DNA of 54,725 nt from Butyrivibrio sp. FCS014 (GCF_000526935.1 NZ_JAHA01000005.1:1-54725); one strand, 5' to 3'. Positions 23,953-32,244 are shown, counted from the stretch's first letter. Numbers and translations: made by a program. The notes: generated from the letters alone by a model not told the origin.

Positions 23953-24891
23953 ATGAGTATATACAGATTAAAACCCACCTGTAAGGATTATTTATGGGGT
24001 GGGCATAAACTAATAGATGAATATGGAGTGGATTATTCCGGAGATATATGTGCGGAAGCATGGATACTATCAGGCCATAAGGATGGAAAATCTTTTGTCT
24101 GTACGGACAAAGGAGATATTTCTCTTACAGACTTCATAAATGATCAGGGAAAAGAAATTCTTGGCGAAAGCTGCAGGCAGTTTAAAGAATTTCCGCTTAT
24201 TATAAAGCTTATTGATGCCAAGAAAAGTCTTTCTATACAGGTTCATCCGGATGATGCGTATGCACAGCTCCACGAGGGGCAGCTTGGTAAGACTGAAATG
24301 TGGTATGTGCTTCAGGCGGAAGAAGGAGCTTTTCTCTATCAGGGATTCAGTCATGGCATAGGAAAGGCTGAGTTTGAGCAGAGAATCAAGGACAACACTT
24401 TAGAAGAAGTACTGAATAAGGTATATGTGAAATCCGGGGACGTCGTTTTTATAGAACCGGGGACTCTTCATTCCATTGGAGCGGGAATCCTTTTGCTGGA
24501 GGTACAGCAGAGTTCCAATGTGACATATAGGATATATGATTACGGAAGGCTTAATGCTGATGGAAAACCCAGAGACCTTCATATTAAGCAGGCGCTTGAA
24601 GTTACTAAGCTGGAAAAGCCCAATATGGAAATACCTTCAAAAGACGGTTCTGCAGTAACATGTGATTATTTTGATGTGAAGCCTGTTAAAGTGACAGATG
24701 AGGCTGGCTACACCGGTTTTTCAGGGAAAAGAAGCTTTGAATGTCTTATGGTCATCGAAGGTGAAGGAACAGTGGTTTCCGGTGATGATTCTTTTGCCGT
24801 GAAGAAGGGAGACTCACTGTTTATTCCGGCTAATGAGGGAAGCTATACCTGCAATGGGAATTTTGAGGCAATAATAACGTCAATTCCGTGA
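23953..24891 (+). CDS. manA: Mannose-6-phosphate isomerase, class I
   Basis: The 312-residue zinc enzyme (EC 5.3.1.8) interconverts mannose 6-phosphate and fructose 6-phosphate. Metal ligands are visible in the QVHPDD motif (about residues 96-101), the Glu of KTEMWYVLQ and the His of EPGTLHSIGAG. The start YRLKPTCKDYLWGG is typical of the short Firmicute form. A C-terminal cupin half follows (SGKRSFECLMVIEGEGTV). It lies in line with the CheY-like and ACT-domain genes (gaps of 73 and 23 bases), which may be co-transcribed but are not metabolically related. Confidence 0.96.
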   Translation: MSIYRLKPTCKDYLWGGHKLIDEYGVDYSGDICAEAWILSGHKDGKSFVCTDKGDISLTDFINDQGKEILGESCRQFKEFPLIIKLIDAKKSLSIQVHPDDAYAQLHEGQLGKTEMWYVLQAEEGAFLYQGFSHGIGKAEFEQRIKDNTLEEVLNKVYVKSGDVVFIEPGTLHSIGAGILLLEVQQSSNVTYRIYDYGRLNADGKPRDLHIKQALEVTKLEKPNMEIPSKDGSAVTCDYFDVKPVKVTDEAGYTGFSGKRSFECLMVIEGEGTVVSGDDSFAVKKGDSLFIPANEGSYTCNGNFEAIITSIP

Positions 24892-24964
24892 AAACACTAG
24901 CGTATTGTTTATCGGGCATGATAAGATAATAGAAGCAGAAAAATGTTTAATACAGGAGATAATT

Positions 24965-25336
24965 ATGCAAAGGAAAGTACTTATCGCTGATGACACTGCT
25001 TTAATGAGAGAACTGATCAGAGGCGCGCTGCCTGCTGAGGAATATACCATTGTGGGTGAGGCCAAGTCAGGCGTTGATGCTGTTGAGATGTATAAGTCAA
25101 CAAACCCTGACGTAATGATTCTGGATATCAATATGCCCAAGATGAACGGAATCGACGCGCTCAACGAGATCATGAAGATTGATCCTAAAGCCAAGGTTAT
25201 AATGTGCTCAGATCAAAAGTATGATTCCATGATAATGATGGCATTAAAAAAGGGTGCAAAAGACTTTGTCATTAAGCCTTTTACATCTTATGACATTCTT
25301 CTGGCTGTAAAGAAGCTTTTTAATGATCAGGACTAA
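24965..25336 (+). CDS. Single-domain response regulator, CheY-like
   Basis: I chose the ATG at 24965, behind CAGGAGA. The 123-residue protein is only a receiver domain: acidic pair Asp9-Asp10, phosphorylation site Asp54 in ILDINMP, and conserved Lys104 in VIKPF. It has no output domain, so it must act by binding another protein, as CheY does with the flagellar switch. No kinase or chemotaxis gene is in the immediate neighbourhood. It is 23 bases ahead of the ACT-domain gene. Confidence 0.93.
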   Translation: MQRKVLIADDTALMRELIRGALPAEEYTIVGEAKSGVDAVEMYKSTNPDVMILDINMPKMNGIDALNEIMKIDPKAKVIMCSDQKYDSMIMMALKKGAKDFVIKPFTSYDILLAVKKLFNDQD

Positions 25337-25359
25337 GAGGTGAAAGAGAGAATAATAAT

Positions 25360-25764
25360 ATGCTTAAGCAGATTTCCATATATGCAGAGAATAAAAAGGG
25401 ATGTTTCCAGGATATCACTGGACTTCTTAACAGTAACGGGATCAACATCCTTGGATCGGTAACTAACGATTCGGCAGAGTACGGTATTATTCGAATGGTG
25501 GTTTCGGATCCGGACAAATGTCTTGAGGTGCTTAACTCAAGCGGTTATCTTTGCAAGGCTACACCGGTTCTTGCGGTAGAGTGCCCGGATGAAGTCGGTG
25601 CTTTGGATAAAATTTTAAAGACTTTATATGCAGGCAATATCAATGTGAATTATATTTATCTGTCATTTAACAGAGATTCAGGCCTTCCTATCATGGTTAT
25701 GCACACCGATGATGTGGCACAGGTTGAGAATATTCTTACAAATCACGGATACAACTGTATGTGA
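25360..25764 (+). CDS. Tandem ACT-domain protein
   Basis: A 134-residue protein of two ACT domains. The first runs QISIYAENKKGCFQDITGLLNSNGINILG, and the second starts VLAVECPDEVGALDKILKTLYAGNINVNYIYL. ACT domains bind amino acids or similar small ligands and control partner enzymes or regulators. Stand-alone ACT pairs are common in Lachnospiraceae and often lie near phenylacetate-CoA ligase-like or amino-acid genes, which are not seen here. It is the last gene before the IS-disrupted terminator. Confidence 0.9.
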   Translation: MLKQISIYAENKKGCFQDITGLLNSNGINILGSVTNDSAEYGIIRMVVSDPDKCLEVLNSSGYLCKATPVLAVECPDEVGALDKILKTLYAGNINVNYIYLSFNRDSGLPIMVMHTDDVAQVENILTNHGYNCM

Positions 25765-25782
25765 TGAGACAGCTAATACTTT

Positions 25783-25792
25783 GTTATATAAC
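25783..25792. promoter_or_regulatory. GTTATATAAC palindrome in the intergenic region after the ACT gene
   Basis: It shares the core (TTGTTATATAACAT) with the two ATGTTATATAACAT sites before parA, about 5.6 kb away. Its position beyond the partition operon fits a distant extra partition site, or chance in AT-rich DNA. Confidence 0.35.
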
Positions 25793-25818
25793 ATAAATAT
25801 TATATATGTGGCATTATA

Positions 25819-25838
25819 AAAAGGAGGAGGCCCTTGGG
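25819..25838. terminator. Left half of a terminator hairpin split by the IS element
   Basis: The left arm AAAAGGAGGAGGCCC and loop bases lie before the IS, and the right arm GGGCTTCCTCCTTTTT lies at 27500-27515 after it. Joined through one copy of the 9-bp duplication they make a near-perfect stem with a T-run. It would have served the ACT-domain gene and the convergent sortase gene. Confidence 0.8.
25830..25838. repeat. Target-site duplication, left copy (GCCCTTGGG)
   Basis: Nine bases directly abutting the left inverted repeat of the IS, repeated exactly at 27494-27502 on the other side. Confidence 0.88.
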
Positions 25839-25855
25839 CCAATGTCATTAAGTTA
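25839..25855 (+). repeat. Left terminal inverted repeat of the IS
   Basis: CCAATGTCATTAAGTTA, an exact inverted match of the right end; after a 3-base mismatch TGACA also matches. Confidence 0.92.
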
Positions 25856-25869
25856 AGGTGACACTATAA

Positions 25870-25907
25870 AGATCTCTACATCAGAAATGATGTAGGGGTC
25901 TTTTTTT
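25870..25907 (+). terminator. IS-borne terminator that blocks read-in
   Basis: AGATCTCTACATCA and TGATGTAGGGGTCT pair around a GAAA loop and are followed by a T-run. It would stop outside transcription from entering the transposase gene. Confidence 0.8.
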
Positions 25908-25941
25908 CTGAAAAAATGTTGACATAAAAGCTAAAAAGTGC

Positions 25942-26020
25942 GGCCGCTTTCGCTACTGATTTTATTTAGAGGTAGCGAAAGCGGCCCTTGAAATTGTAAG
26001 CATAATTCTCGATTTCAAGG
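25942..26020 (+). promoter_or_regulatory. Two leader hairpins upstream of the transposase
   Basis: A perfect 15-bp stem, GGCCGCTTTCGCTAC (25942-25956) with GTAGCGAAAGCGGCC (25972-25986), is followed by a 9-bp stem, CCTTGAAAT (25986-25994) with ATTTCAAGG (26012-26020). The second traps part of the AAGGAGG ribosome binding site, so it can damp transposase translation. Confidence 0.7.
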
Positions 26021-26028
26021 AGGTGCAC

Positions 26029-27345
26029 ATGAAACCCAAACAACTAAAAAATCTTTTGATGTCAAATATTCGTAGAGTAGTGAAAAACTCTAAATTGTAT
26101 TGCGTCAATCCAGAAAAGGATTTTTCACGCAAAAGGAAACTTACTATGGAGAAATTGATCACAGGCATAATCGGAATGCAAAGTGGAAGCCTTACTAATG
26201 AATTGATAGATTTTTTTAATGCATCGTCTGATGTTCCTACTGCTTCAGCGTTTTCGCAACAACGTTGTAAGATCAGTCCTAATGCTTTTCTGAAAGTATT
26301 CCGCGAGTTTTCTCATGAAATAACCAGTACATTTAAAGAAGAGATTCATTTATTAGCGGTTGATGGTTCCAGAATTCAAATAGCTACCGCCCCAGAAGAT
26401 ACCGACTCATTTTATCTTGGCTCAAATGGCCAAAAACCATACAACTTACTACATTTGAATGCGCTGTATGATCTTAAGCATTGTATCTATAGTGATGCTA
26501 TTATCCAAAAAGATAGAATAGCCAACGAACATAAAGCTTTTGCAGAAATGATAGATAGATCAAATATACCAAAAGCCATTGTAATTGCTGATAGAGGCTA
26601 TGAATCTTATAACAACATGGCTCACGTTCAAGAAAAAGGATGGTATTTTCTTATTCGTATAAAAGATGGAAAAACGGGAATGAAAGAGGGTTATGACCTT
26701 CCAAAGAAACCAGAATACGATGTACCTATATCCGTGAATTTGATACGCCGACAAAACAAAGAAACCAAAGAGTTATACAAGGACAGGAATCATTATAAAT
26801 TTATAGCAGCCACTTCGACATTTGATTATCTTCCATCAAAATCAAGAAAAGCAGATCCAACACTTAGTTATAATCTTAGATTCCGGATTGTTCGATTTAA
26901 GATCTCAGAAAATGGCTATGAAACGGTACTCACTAATCTTGAACCAGATACATATCCGCCAGAAAAGCTAAAAGAATTATATGCAGTTCGCTGGGGAATA
27001 GAAACATCTTTCAGAGACCTGAAATATACAACAGGAATGCTGGATTTTCATTCAAAAAAGGTGATGTGCATCCAACAAGAAATCTACGCACATCTTATTA
27101 TGTATAACTTTGCTGAAATGATTACCTCGCACGTAGTCATTGATAAAAAGCAAAGGAAACATACATATAAAGCGAATTTTTCGGTTGCAGTGCATATGTG
27201 TAGATTGTTCTATCGAGGAAAGGCATCATCACCTGATTTGGAAACCATTATATCAAAAAATCTAGTTCCTATAAGGCCAGATAGACATCGGGAAAGAAAA
27301 CTAACTGGCAAGATATATCATAGTTTCCTATACAGAGTAGCATAA
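26029..27345 (+). CDS. IS4-family DDE transposase
   Basis: I chose the ATG at 26029, five bases after AAGGAGG; the GTG six bases earlier overlaps the ribosome binding site. The 438-residue enzyme has the DDE residues in LLAVDGSRIQ (first Asp) and IVIADRGYESY (second Asp). The catalytic Glu is in YAVRWGIETSFRDLK, an exact Y-2-R-3-E-6-K signature of the IS4 family. A helical N-terminal DNA-binding region (residues 1-100) precedes the catalytic core, with a beta-strand insertion between the second Asp and the Glu. The gene is complete with no frameshift. Confidence 0.95.
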   Translation: MKPKQLKNLLMSNIRRVVKNSKLYCVNPEKDFSRKRKLTMEKLITGIIGMQSGSLTNELIDFFNASSDVPTASAFSQQRCKISPNAFLKVFREFSHEITSTFKEEIHLLAVDGSRIQIATAPEDTDSFYLGSNGQKPYNLLHLNALYDLKHCIYSDAIIQKDRIANEHKAFAEMIDRSNIPKAIVIADRGYESYNNMAHVQEKGWYFLIRIKDGKTGMKEGYDLPKKPEYDVPISVNLIRRQNKETKELYKDRNHYKFIAATSTFDYLPSKSRKADPTLSYNLRFRIVRFKISENGYETVLTNLEPDTYPPEKLKELYAVRWGIETSFRDLKYTTGMLDFHSKKVMCIQQEIYAHLIMYNFAEMITSHVVIDKKQRKHTYKANFSVAVHMCRLFYRGKASSPDLETIISKNLVPIRPDRHRERKLTGKIYHSFLYRVA

Positions 27346-27415
27346 AAACAATAAGCTGCATAATTTTATTTTGGCGGAGAAAATCCGTCTATTTGCTATG
27401 CCCTAAAAAGAAGAA

Positions 27416-27450
27416 ACTGAGGATGAAGAGTAAAATACTTCATCCTCAGT
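27416..27450 (+). terminator. Hairpin after the transposase gene inside the IS
   Basis: A perfect 13-bp stem, ACTGAGGATGAAG with CTTCATCCTCAGT. The following sequence is only moderately T-rich, so it is either a terminator or a protective structure at the 3' end of the mRNA. Confidence 0.6.
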
Positions 27451-27476
27451 CTGTTGCCATTTTTGTATTGTCATAC

Positions 27477-27493
27477 TAACTTAATGACATTGG
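27477..27493 (-). repeat. Right terminal inverted repeat of the IS
   Basis: TAACTTAATGACATTGG, an exact inverted copy of the left end, followed directly by the second GCCCTTGGG duplication at 27494-27502. Confidence 0.92.
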
Positions 27494-27531
27494 GCCCTTG
27501 GGCTTCCTCCTTTTTGCTGATGTCATAAAAA

Positions 27532-28314
27532 TCACGGTGTTTCCCAGGTCTGAACCTTTGCGGCATGGATTACAAATCTTCTTCCACTGCCTGACCTTCC
27601 GCTGCAGGTAGAAAGCGTCAGGATTGATGGCCTTTCGGAAAAGCTCATGTCCTTAGGAATCTGGAATATGGTGTTTCTCTTGATATAACCAAGGAAATCG
27701 TCATACTCTTCATCGGTTGTAACCACGGAATAGGCATCGCTGCCGACTGTGGTCACGTAGTATGCAAATATTTCATACTTGTATACGGCTTTTTCAGTGT
27801 ATACGTAGATAAATGGATCAGATTTTATTGCATCACGATCTTCGGTCTGGCTAAGCTGTTTGAATTTGCCGAACATGGAGCCGTTTCTCATGTTATGACC
27901 AAAGATTATATCATGCATACCGTTGAAATCGGGGCTGCTTAGGATATCAATAAACAGGCATCCTGCATTGTTTCGGGTGCCGTCAAAAGTCTTTTTGATA
28001 TATTCGTCTATTTCATTCTCCTGAACCACAGGATAGCTTATATCAAAATATGGGAAATATAGCCAGCTGACAAAATCCGGGTTGATTGCCTCAAGCATGC
28101 TATAGCTGACACCAAGGTCCGGAAAGGTTTCTCCGCCATCTGCAGGTCCTGCCTGCTGACCTGTGGAGACGCCGGTATTATTATTTAACAGTTGTTCATA
28201 TTCAGTGTCGGCAATCGCATACTCCTTGTTGTCATTATAAAGGCTGATGGCCTCGTAAATAATAACAATAAGGCATATAAGAATGGCAACAATTCGCAAG
28301 ATCTTGAATTTCAT
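27532..28314 (-). CDS. srtB: Class B sortase
   Basis: I start it at the ATG at 28314, which has AAAGG seven bases upstream; a TTG six bases earlier is less likely. The 260-residue protein has an N-terminal membrane anchor (ILRIVAILICLIVIIYEAISLY) and an outside catalytic domain. The sortase triad is visible: His in IIFGHNMRNGSMFGKF, Cys in LTLSTCSGR and Arg in GRRFVIHA. The Met/Gly after the His motif and the long helix before the Cys are class B features. It would cleave a sorting signal and attach proteins to the wall. No substrate gene is adjacent; the broken surface protein at the left edge is one possible client. Confidence 0.93.
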   Translation of the reverse strand: MKFKILRIVAILICLIVIIYEAISLYNDNKEYAIADTEYEQLLNNNTGVSTGQQAGPADGGETFPDLGVSYSMLEAINPDFVSWLYFPYFDISYPVVQENEIDEYIKKTFDGTRNNAGCLFIDILSSPDFNGMHDIIFGHNMRNGSMFGKFKQLSQTEDRDAIKSDPFIYVYTEKAVYKYEIFAYYVTTVGSDAYSVVTTDEEYDDFLGYIKRNTIFQIPKDMSFSERPSILTLSTCSGRSGSGRRFVIHAAKVQTWETP

Positions 28315-28391
28315 GCGCAATCCTTTCGTTAATATGTTGTATTCAATTAATTCTATATCTCATATGGTAATAATTCAAGTATGGTTAAAGG

Positions 28392-28426
28392 GCAAAAAAA
28401 TACTGCACCTTTGCAGGTGCAGCTTT
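28392..28426 (-). terminator. Rho-independent terminator after the 116-residue gene
   Basis: CTGCACCT (28403-28410) and AGGTGCAG (28415-28422) form an 8-bp stem. On the minus strand it is followed by a run of seven T. Confidence 0.9.
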
Positions 28427-28777
28427 TTATAAGATACTTTCCATTGCGGAGTTCATGGCAAAGCTGACTCTGTCGTTCATATCGTCGGTCAATTGAACAT
28501 TGAGCATCTCTATAACTCTGTTATCAATGGAGTAGCCCAGGCGGCTTGCATGCATCCTGAAATCATCCTGATGAGCCATTTCATAGCTTTGCCGCATGCT
28601 GCTGTTAACAGCTTTTGTGGCTATCATTGAATCATAGGCTTCTTCAAAGGCTTCTCCAAACTTTCGTTTAAGCTCGTCATCGATCACGGGAGAGCTTGAA
28701 ATGGCATTTTCTACAGGCTCTTTATTGAGGTATGTACTTGTGATTCTGTTGGCTGAAGCTAAAAAGTTGAAATCCAT
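28427..28777 (-). CDS. Hypothetical 116-residue soluble protein
   Basis: The gene has a good GGAAGGGA ribosome binding site and its own terminator, so it is very likely real. The product is largely helical, without signal peptide, membrane segment or cysteine (DELKRKFGEAFEEAYDSMIATKAVN, VIEMLNVQLTDDMNDRVSFAMN). I do not recognise the family. It lies upstream of the sortase gene on the same strand, but the terminator between them argues against co-transcription. Confidence 0.6.
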   Translation of the reverse strand: MDFNFLASANRITSTYLNKEPVENAISSSPVIDDELKRKFGEAFEEAYDSMIATKAVNSSMRQSYEMAHQDDFRMHASRLGYSIDNRVIEMLNVQLTDDMNDRVSFAMNSAMESIL

Positions 28778-28964
28778 ACAAATGTCCCTTCCAATTTTTA
28801 CAAATTATATATCGGAGCCGGTTTTGATTTCTTAAGGGCAATATTATTGACAGCAATATTTGCAAAGTTGGCAACAATTTATTCTATTCATATTTCAAGA
28901 TTTCAGGCCTATAGTACAGGTAAATACTTAGTAAATCACTAATCGAATATAAAGGAGAAAGACT

Positions 28965-30041
28965 ATGGAAATGACACTTCGCTGGTACGGGAGCAAGTAT
29001 GATACTGTAAAGCTTTGGCAGATCAGACAGATTCCCGGCGTAAAAGGTGTAATCACCACTCTCTACAATAAACAGCCCGGAGAACTGTGGGAGCAGGATG
29101 AGATCAGTGCTCTGAAGAAAGAGGTTGCGGCTGACGGGCTTCATATTGCGGGAATAGAATCAGTTAATGTTTCAGACGCCATAAAGGCAGCTACGGCAGA
29201 CAGAGATCTGCATATCGAGAACTATATCAAAACACTTGAAAACCTCGGAAAAGAGGACATTCACCTTGTGTGCTATAACTTCATGCCTGTATTTGACTGG
29301 ACAAGAACAGAACTTGCAAGAAAAAGAGAAGATGGTTCAACGGTTCTTGCCTACAAGCAGGAAGCTGTAGATGCCATAGTCCCGGAGAAAATGTTTGAGA
29401 CCCTTGCGGGAGATACAAACGGCGCAGTGATGCCGGGCTGGGAACCTGAAAGAATGGCACATGTAAAAGAACTGTTCGAGTTATATAAAGGCATTGATGA
29501 GAATAAGCTTTTTGAAAACCTGGTATATTTCCTTGAAGCGATCATGCCTGTTTGCAATAAGTATGATATTAAGATGGCAATTCATCCCGATGATCCTGCA
29601 TGGTCAGTGTTCGGGCTGCCCAGGATAATCAACAGTGAGAAGAATATCCTAAAGCTCATGAAGGCTGTTGATGATGTTCACAACGGAGTTACCTTCTGCT
29701 CAGGGTCATATGGTACAAGCCTGGAAAATGATCTGCCACATATGATAAGAGCCCTTGAAGGAAGGATACATTTTGCACATGTTCGTAATCTGAAGTTTAT
29801 TTCTCCCACGAACTTTGAGGAAGCGGCGCACCTTTCTTCTGACGGAACCTTTGATATGTATGAGATCGTAAGGGCACTTTATGAGACCGGTTTTGATGGT
29901 CCCATCCGTCCGGATCACGGAAGAATGATCTGGGGAGAAGTGGCAATGCCCGGGTACGGACTCTACGACAGGGCATTGGGGGCTACTTATATAAACGGTC
30001 TGTGGGAGGCAATAGAGAAGGCTGCCACAGCCAGAAGGTGA
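28965..30041 (+). CDS. uxuA: Mannonate dehydratase
   Basis: The 358-residue enzyme (EC 4.2.1.8) dehydrates D-mannonate to 2-keto-3-deoxy-D-gluconate. It starts MTLRWYGSKYDTVKLWQIRQIPGVKGVITTLY, a UxuA signature. Metal-site residues known from UxuA structures are recognisable: His in IHPDDPAW, Cys in TFCSGSYG, His in HFAHVRN and Asp in RPDHGRMIWGE. The length matches the short Firmicute form. It has AAAGGAG before the ATG and leads a two-gene unit with uxuB (13-base gap). It acts in glucuronate breakdown, useful for xylan side chains. Confidence 0.96.
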   Translation: MEMTLRWYGSKYDTVKLWQIRQIPGVKGVITTLYNKQPGELWEQDEISALKKEVAADGLHIAGIESVNVSDAIKAATADRDLHIENYIKTLENLGKEDIHLVCYNFMPVFDWTRTELARKREDGSTVLAYKQEAVDAIVPEKMFETLAGDTNGAVMPGWEPERMAHVKELFELYKGIDENKLFENLVYFLEAIMPVCNKYDIKMAIHPDDPAWSVFGLPRIINSEKNILKLMKAVDDVHNGVTFCSGSYGTSLENDLPHMIRALEGRIHFAHVRNLKFISPTNFEEAAHLSSDGTFDMYEIVRALYETGFDGPIRPDHGRMIWGEVAMPGYGLYDRALGATYINGLWEAIEKAATARR

Positions 30042-30054
30042 GGTAACATGCGTT

Positions 30055-31671
30055 ATGAAAATAAATGAAGAAAATATGGCCAATACCAAGTGGCAGGATA
30101 AAGGTTATTTTGTTCCATCATTTGATAGAAAAGCTATGGTGGAGAAGACAATGGAACAGCCCAAGTGGATTCACTTTGGAGCTGGTAATATTTTTCGGGC
30201 TTTTCAGGCCAACCTCGCACAGAGGATGCTGGAGAACGGATGGGACGATACCGGAATAACCGTTGTAGAAGGCTATGACTACGAGATCATAGAAAAGATG
30301 TATCGGCCACACGACAATCTTTCTTTGCTGGTAACTTTAAAGGCCGATGGAAGCGTGGATAAATCAATAATTGCAAGTATTGCGGAATCGTGCATTCTTG
30401 ATTCTTCAGATCCGAAGGAGTTTGACAGGCTAAAGGAGATTTTTAGTGCTGACTCCCTTCAGATGGCCACATTTACCATAACTGAGAAGGGCTACAGCCT
30501 TACCAATGCAGCCGGAGAAACAGTTTCTGCTGTTGCGAAGGATTTTGCAGAGGGGCCGATGCAGCCTGAAAGCTATATCGGAAAAGTGTCAGCTCTTTTG
30601 TATGAAAGATTTTTAGCCGGCGAAAAGAAGATAGCCATGGTCAGCACAGATAATTGTTCTCATAATGGCGATAAACTGTTTGATGCAGTACATGCTTTTG
30701 CCAAGGCCTGGGTAGATAACGGGAAGGCTGAAAAGGCCTTTCTTGACTACATTGAGGATGAAAACAAGGTGAGTTTCCCCTGGTCAATGATTGACAAAAT
30801 AACTCCAAGGCCGGACGATTCAGTCAATGAGATTCTTAAAAAGGACGGAGTAGAGGATCTGGATCCGGTGGTAACCTCACTGAAAACCTGGGTTGCACCA
30901 TTTGTGAACGCTGAGGAAAGTGAGTATTTGGTAATTGAGGATAAGTTCCCCAACGGAAGACCGCTGTTGGAGAAGGTGGGAGTGATATTTACCGATAAGG
31001 AAACGGTGGACCGGGTTGAGAGAATGAAGGTTTGCACCTGTCTTAACCCTCTTCACACTGCGCTTGCGGTATATGGCTGTGTTTTGGGGTACAAAAAGAT
31101 CTCGGATGAGATGAAGGATCCTGCTCTTCTTAGTCTTGTAAAAAACATAGGTTACAAGGAGGGACTTCCGGTAGTTACCGACCCGGGTGTCATAAAGCCG
31201 CAGGAGTTCATCGATACTGTAGTTAATGTACGTATCCCCAATGTGTTCATGCCTGACACACCTCAGCGTATAGCGACAGATACGTCACAGAAGCTTGCAA
31301 TACGATTTGGCGAGACGGTTAAGGCATATTCTGCCTCTAATTGTCTTTCTGTGTCAGATTTAAAGTTTATCCCATTGGTATATGCGGGATGGCTCCGTTA
31401 CCTTATGGGGATCAACGATGCGGGAGATGCTTTTGAGCCCAGCCCGGATCCGCTGCTTGAGAAAGCTCAGAGTTATGTAAAGGATATCTGTCTTGGGGAA
31501 ACCAATGAAGATACTTTGAGAGCTGCTGTTTTGCCCCTTCTTAAAGATTCGGCCATATTCGGGCTGGATTTGGAGACAGCGGGGCTTTCTGATCTTGTGA
31601 TAAGCTATTTTGCGCAGCTCAACGCAGGAAAAGGCGCAGTCAGAGCTACATTGGACAGGTATTGCAAATAA
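30055..31671 (+). CDS. uxuB: D-mannonate oxidoreductase / fructuronate reductase (mannitol dehydrogenase family)
   Basis: The 538-residue protein reduces D-fructuronate to D-mannonate with NADH (EC 1.1.1.57), the step before UxuA. The N-terminal dinucleotide-binding part carries WIHFGAGNIFRAFQANLAQRML. The family signature K-4-N-2-H appears as KVCTCLNPLHTALAVYG at about residues 325-340. It is somewhat longer than E. coli UxuB. Some relatives act on tagaturonate (UxaB), so substrate assignment leans on the neighbouring uxuA. Confidence 0.93.
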   Translation: MKINEENMANTKWQDKGYFVPSFDRKAMVEKTMEQPKWIHFGAGNIFRAFQANLAQRMLENGWDDTGITVVEGYDYEIIEKMYRPHDNLSLLVTLKADGSVDKSIIASIAESCILDSSDPKEFDRLKEIFSADSLQMATFTITEKGYSLTNAAGETVSAVAKDFAEGPMQPESYIGKVSALLYERFLAGEKKIAMVSTDNCSHNGDKLFDAVHAFAKAWVDNGKAEKAFLDYIEDENKVSFPWSMIDKITPRPDDSVNEILKKDGVEDLDPVVTSLKTWVAPFVNAEESEYLVIEDKFPNGRPLLEKVGVIFTDKETVDRVERMKVCTCLNPLHTALAVYGCVLGYKKISDEMKDPALLSLVKNIGYKEGLPVVTDPGVIKPQEFIDTVVNVRIPNVFMPDTPQRIATDTSQKLAIRFGETVKAYSASNCLSVSDLKFIPLVYAGWLRYLMGINDAGDAFEPSPDPLLEKAQSYVKDICLGETNEDTLRAAVLPLLKDSAIFGLDLETAGLSDLVISYFAQLNAGKGAVRATLDRYCK

Positions 31672-31690
31672 CCCGGAAATTCGGGTATCA

Positions 31691-31736
31691 TGGTCATAGA
31701 AACGTCCACTAATTAAAAGGTAGACCACTATGACCA
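31691..31736 (+). promoter_or_regulatory. 9-bp inverted repeat spanning the start of the 165-residue gene
   Basis: TGGTCATAG (31691-31699) and CTATGACCA (31728-31736) are exact inverted copies; the second contains the ATG. It could be an operator for the encoded protein or an mRNA hairpin hiding the start. Confidence 0.5.
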
Positions 31737-32227
31737 ATATCGACAAGAAAATAAAGAAGAATCTGTCCGCCGAGAGGCGAAAACGGGCTGAAAACAGCTC
31801 TTTTGACAAATGCTTTTTCAGTCTGAAGAACGTAGATGACAACTCCTACGATATGGTTGAGAAGCTTAATCGTCTCTTTGGACCCATTGGGGCAGAATTC
31901 AAGATAGAACACAGGGAGCTTTCCGATGAAATATCATCGGACTCCCTTGTTGTGTTTTTCAGGCCTGAACAGGTGAAGTACAAGACTAAGCGGGCTGCCG
32001 GGAGAAAGCGTAGCTATATCTCCTATGAGGAAGACGGAATAACCTACAGGGCAACTGTAAATCGTATCCGGCAATTGATTTCACGATATGGTGCGATAAG
32101 AGCGGCAGAAATGATAGGGATGAACAAGTCCGGAATGTACAAAAGACTCAAAAAGGCCATGGATTCCGGTATACGGCTTCAAGCCGGTGACAGGGATGCT
32201 CTCGGTGAAGACGATATTCTGTTTTAG
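31730..32227 (+). CDS. Putative DNA-binding protein downstream of uxuAB
   Basis: The 165-residue protein starts with a very basic segment (DKKIKKNLSAERRKRAE). Its C-terminal part reads VNRIRQLISRYGAIRAAEMIGMNKSGMYKRLKKAM, which fits a helix-turn-helix of the Fis/resolvase kind (A-A-E-M-I-G-M turn, K-S-G-M-Y-K-R recognition helix). The middle (VVFFRPEQVKYKTKRAAGRKRSYISYEEDG) is also basic. I do not recognise a named family. It has AAAGG before the ATG and follows uxuB on the same strand. Possibly it regulates the uronate genes or itself. Confidence 0.6.
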   Translation: MTNIDKKIKKNLSAERRKRAENSSFDKCFFSLKNVDDNSYDMVEKLNRLFGPIGAEFKIEHRELSDEISSDSLVVFFRPEQVKYKTKRAAGRKRSYISYEEDGITYRATVNRIRQLISRYGAIRAAEMIGMNKSGMYKRLKKAMDSGIRLQAGDRDALGEDDILF

Positions 32228-32244
32228 CAAAAGGAGGATAAACT

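Larger units (their letters stand above)
25839..27493 (+). mobile_element. Complete IS4-family insertion sequence, 1655 bp
   Basis: It is bounded by perfect 17-bp terminal inverted repeats, CCAATGTCATTAAGTTA, and a 9-bp target duplication. It carries one intact transposase gene. Each end has an internal hairpin between the terminal repeat and the gene: a terminator-like stem at 25870-25907 and a 13-bp stem at 27416-27450. Intact ends and gene, with exact duplications, imply recent insertion and probable activity. Confidence 0.93.
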
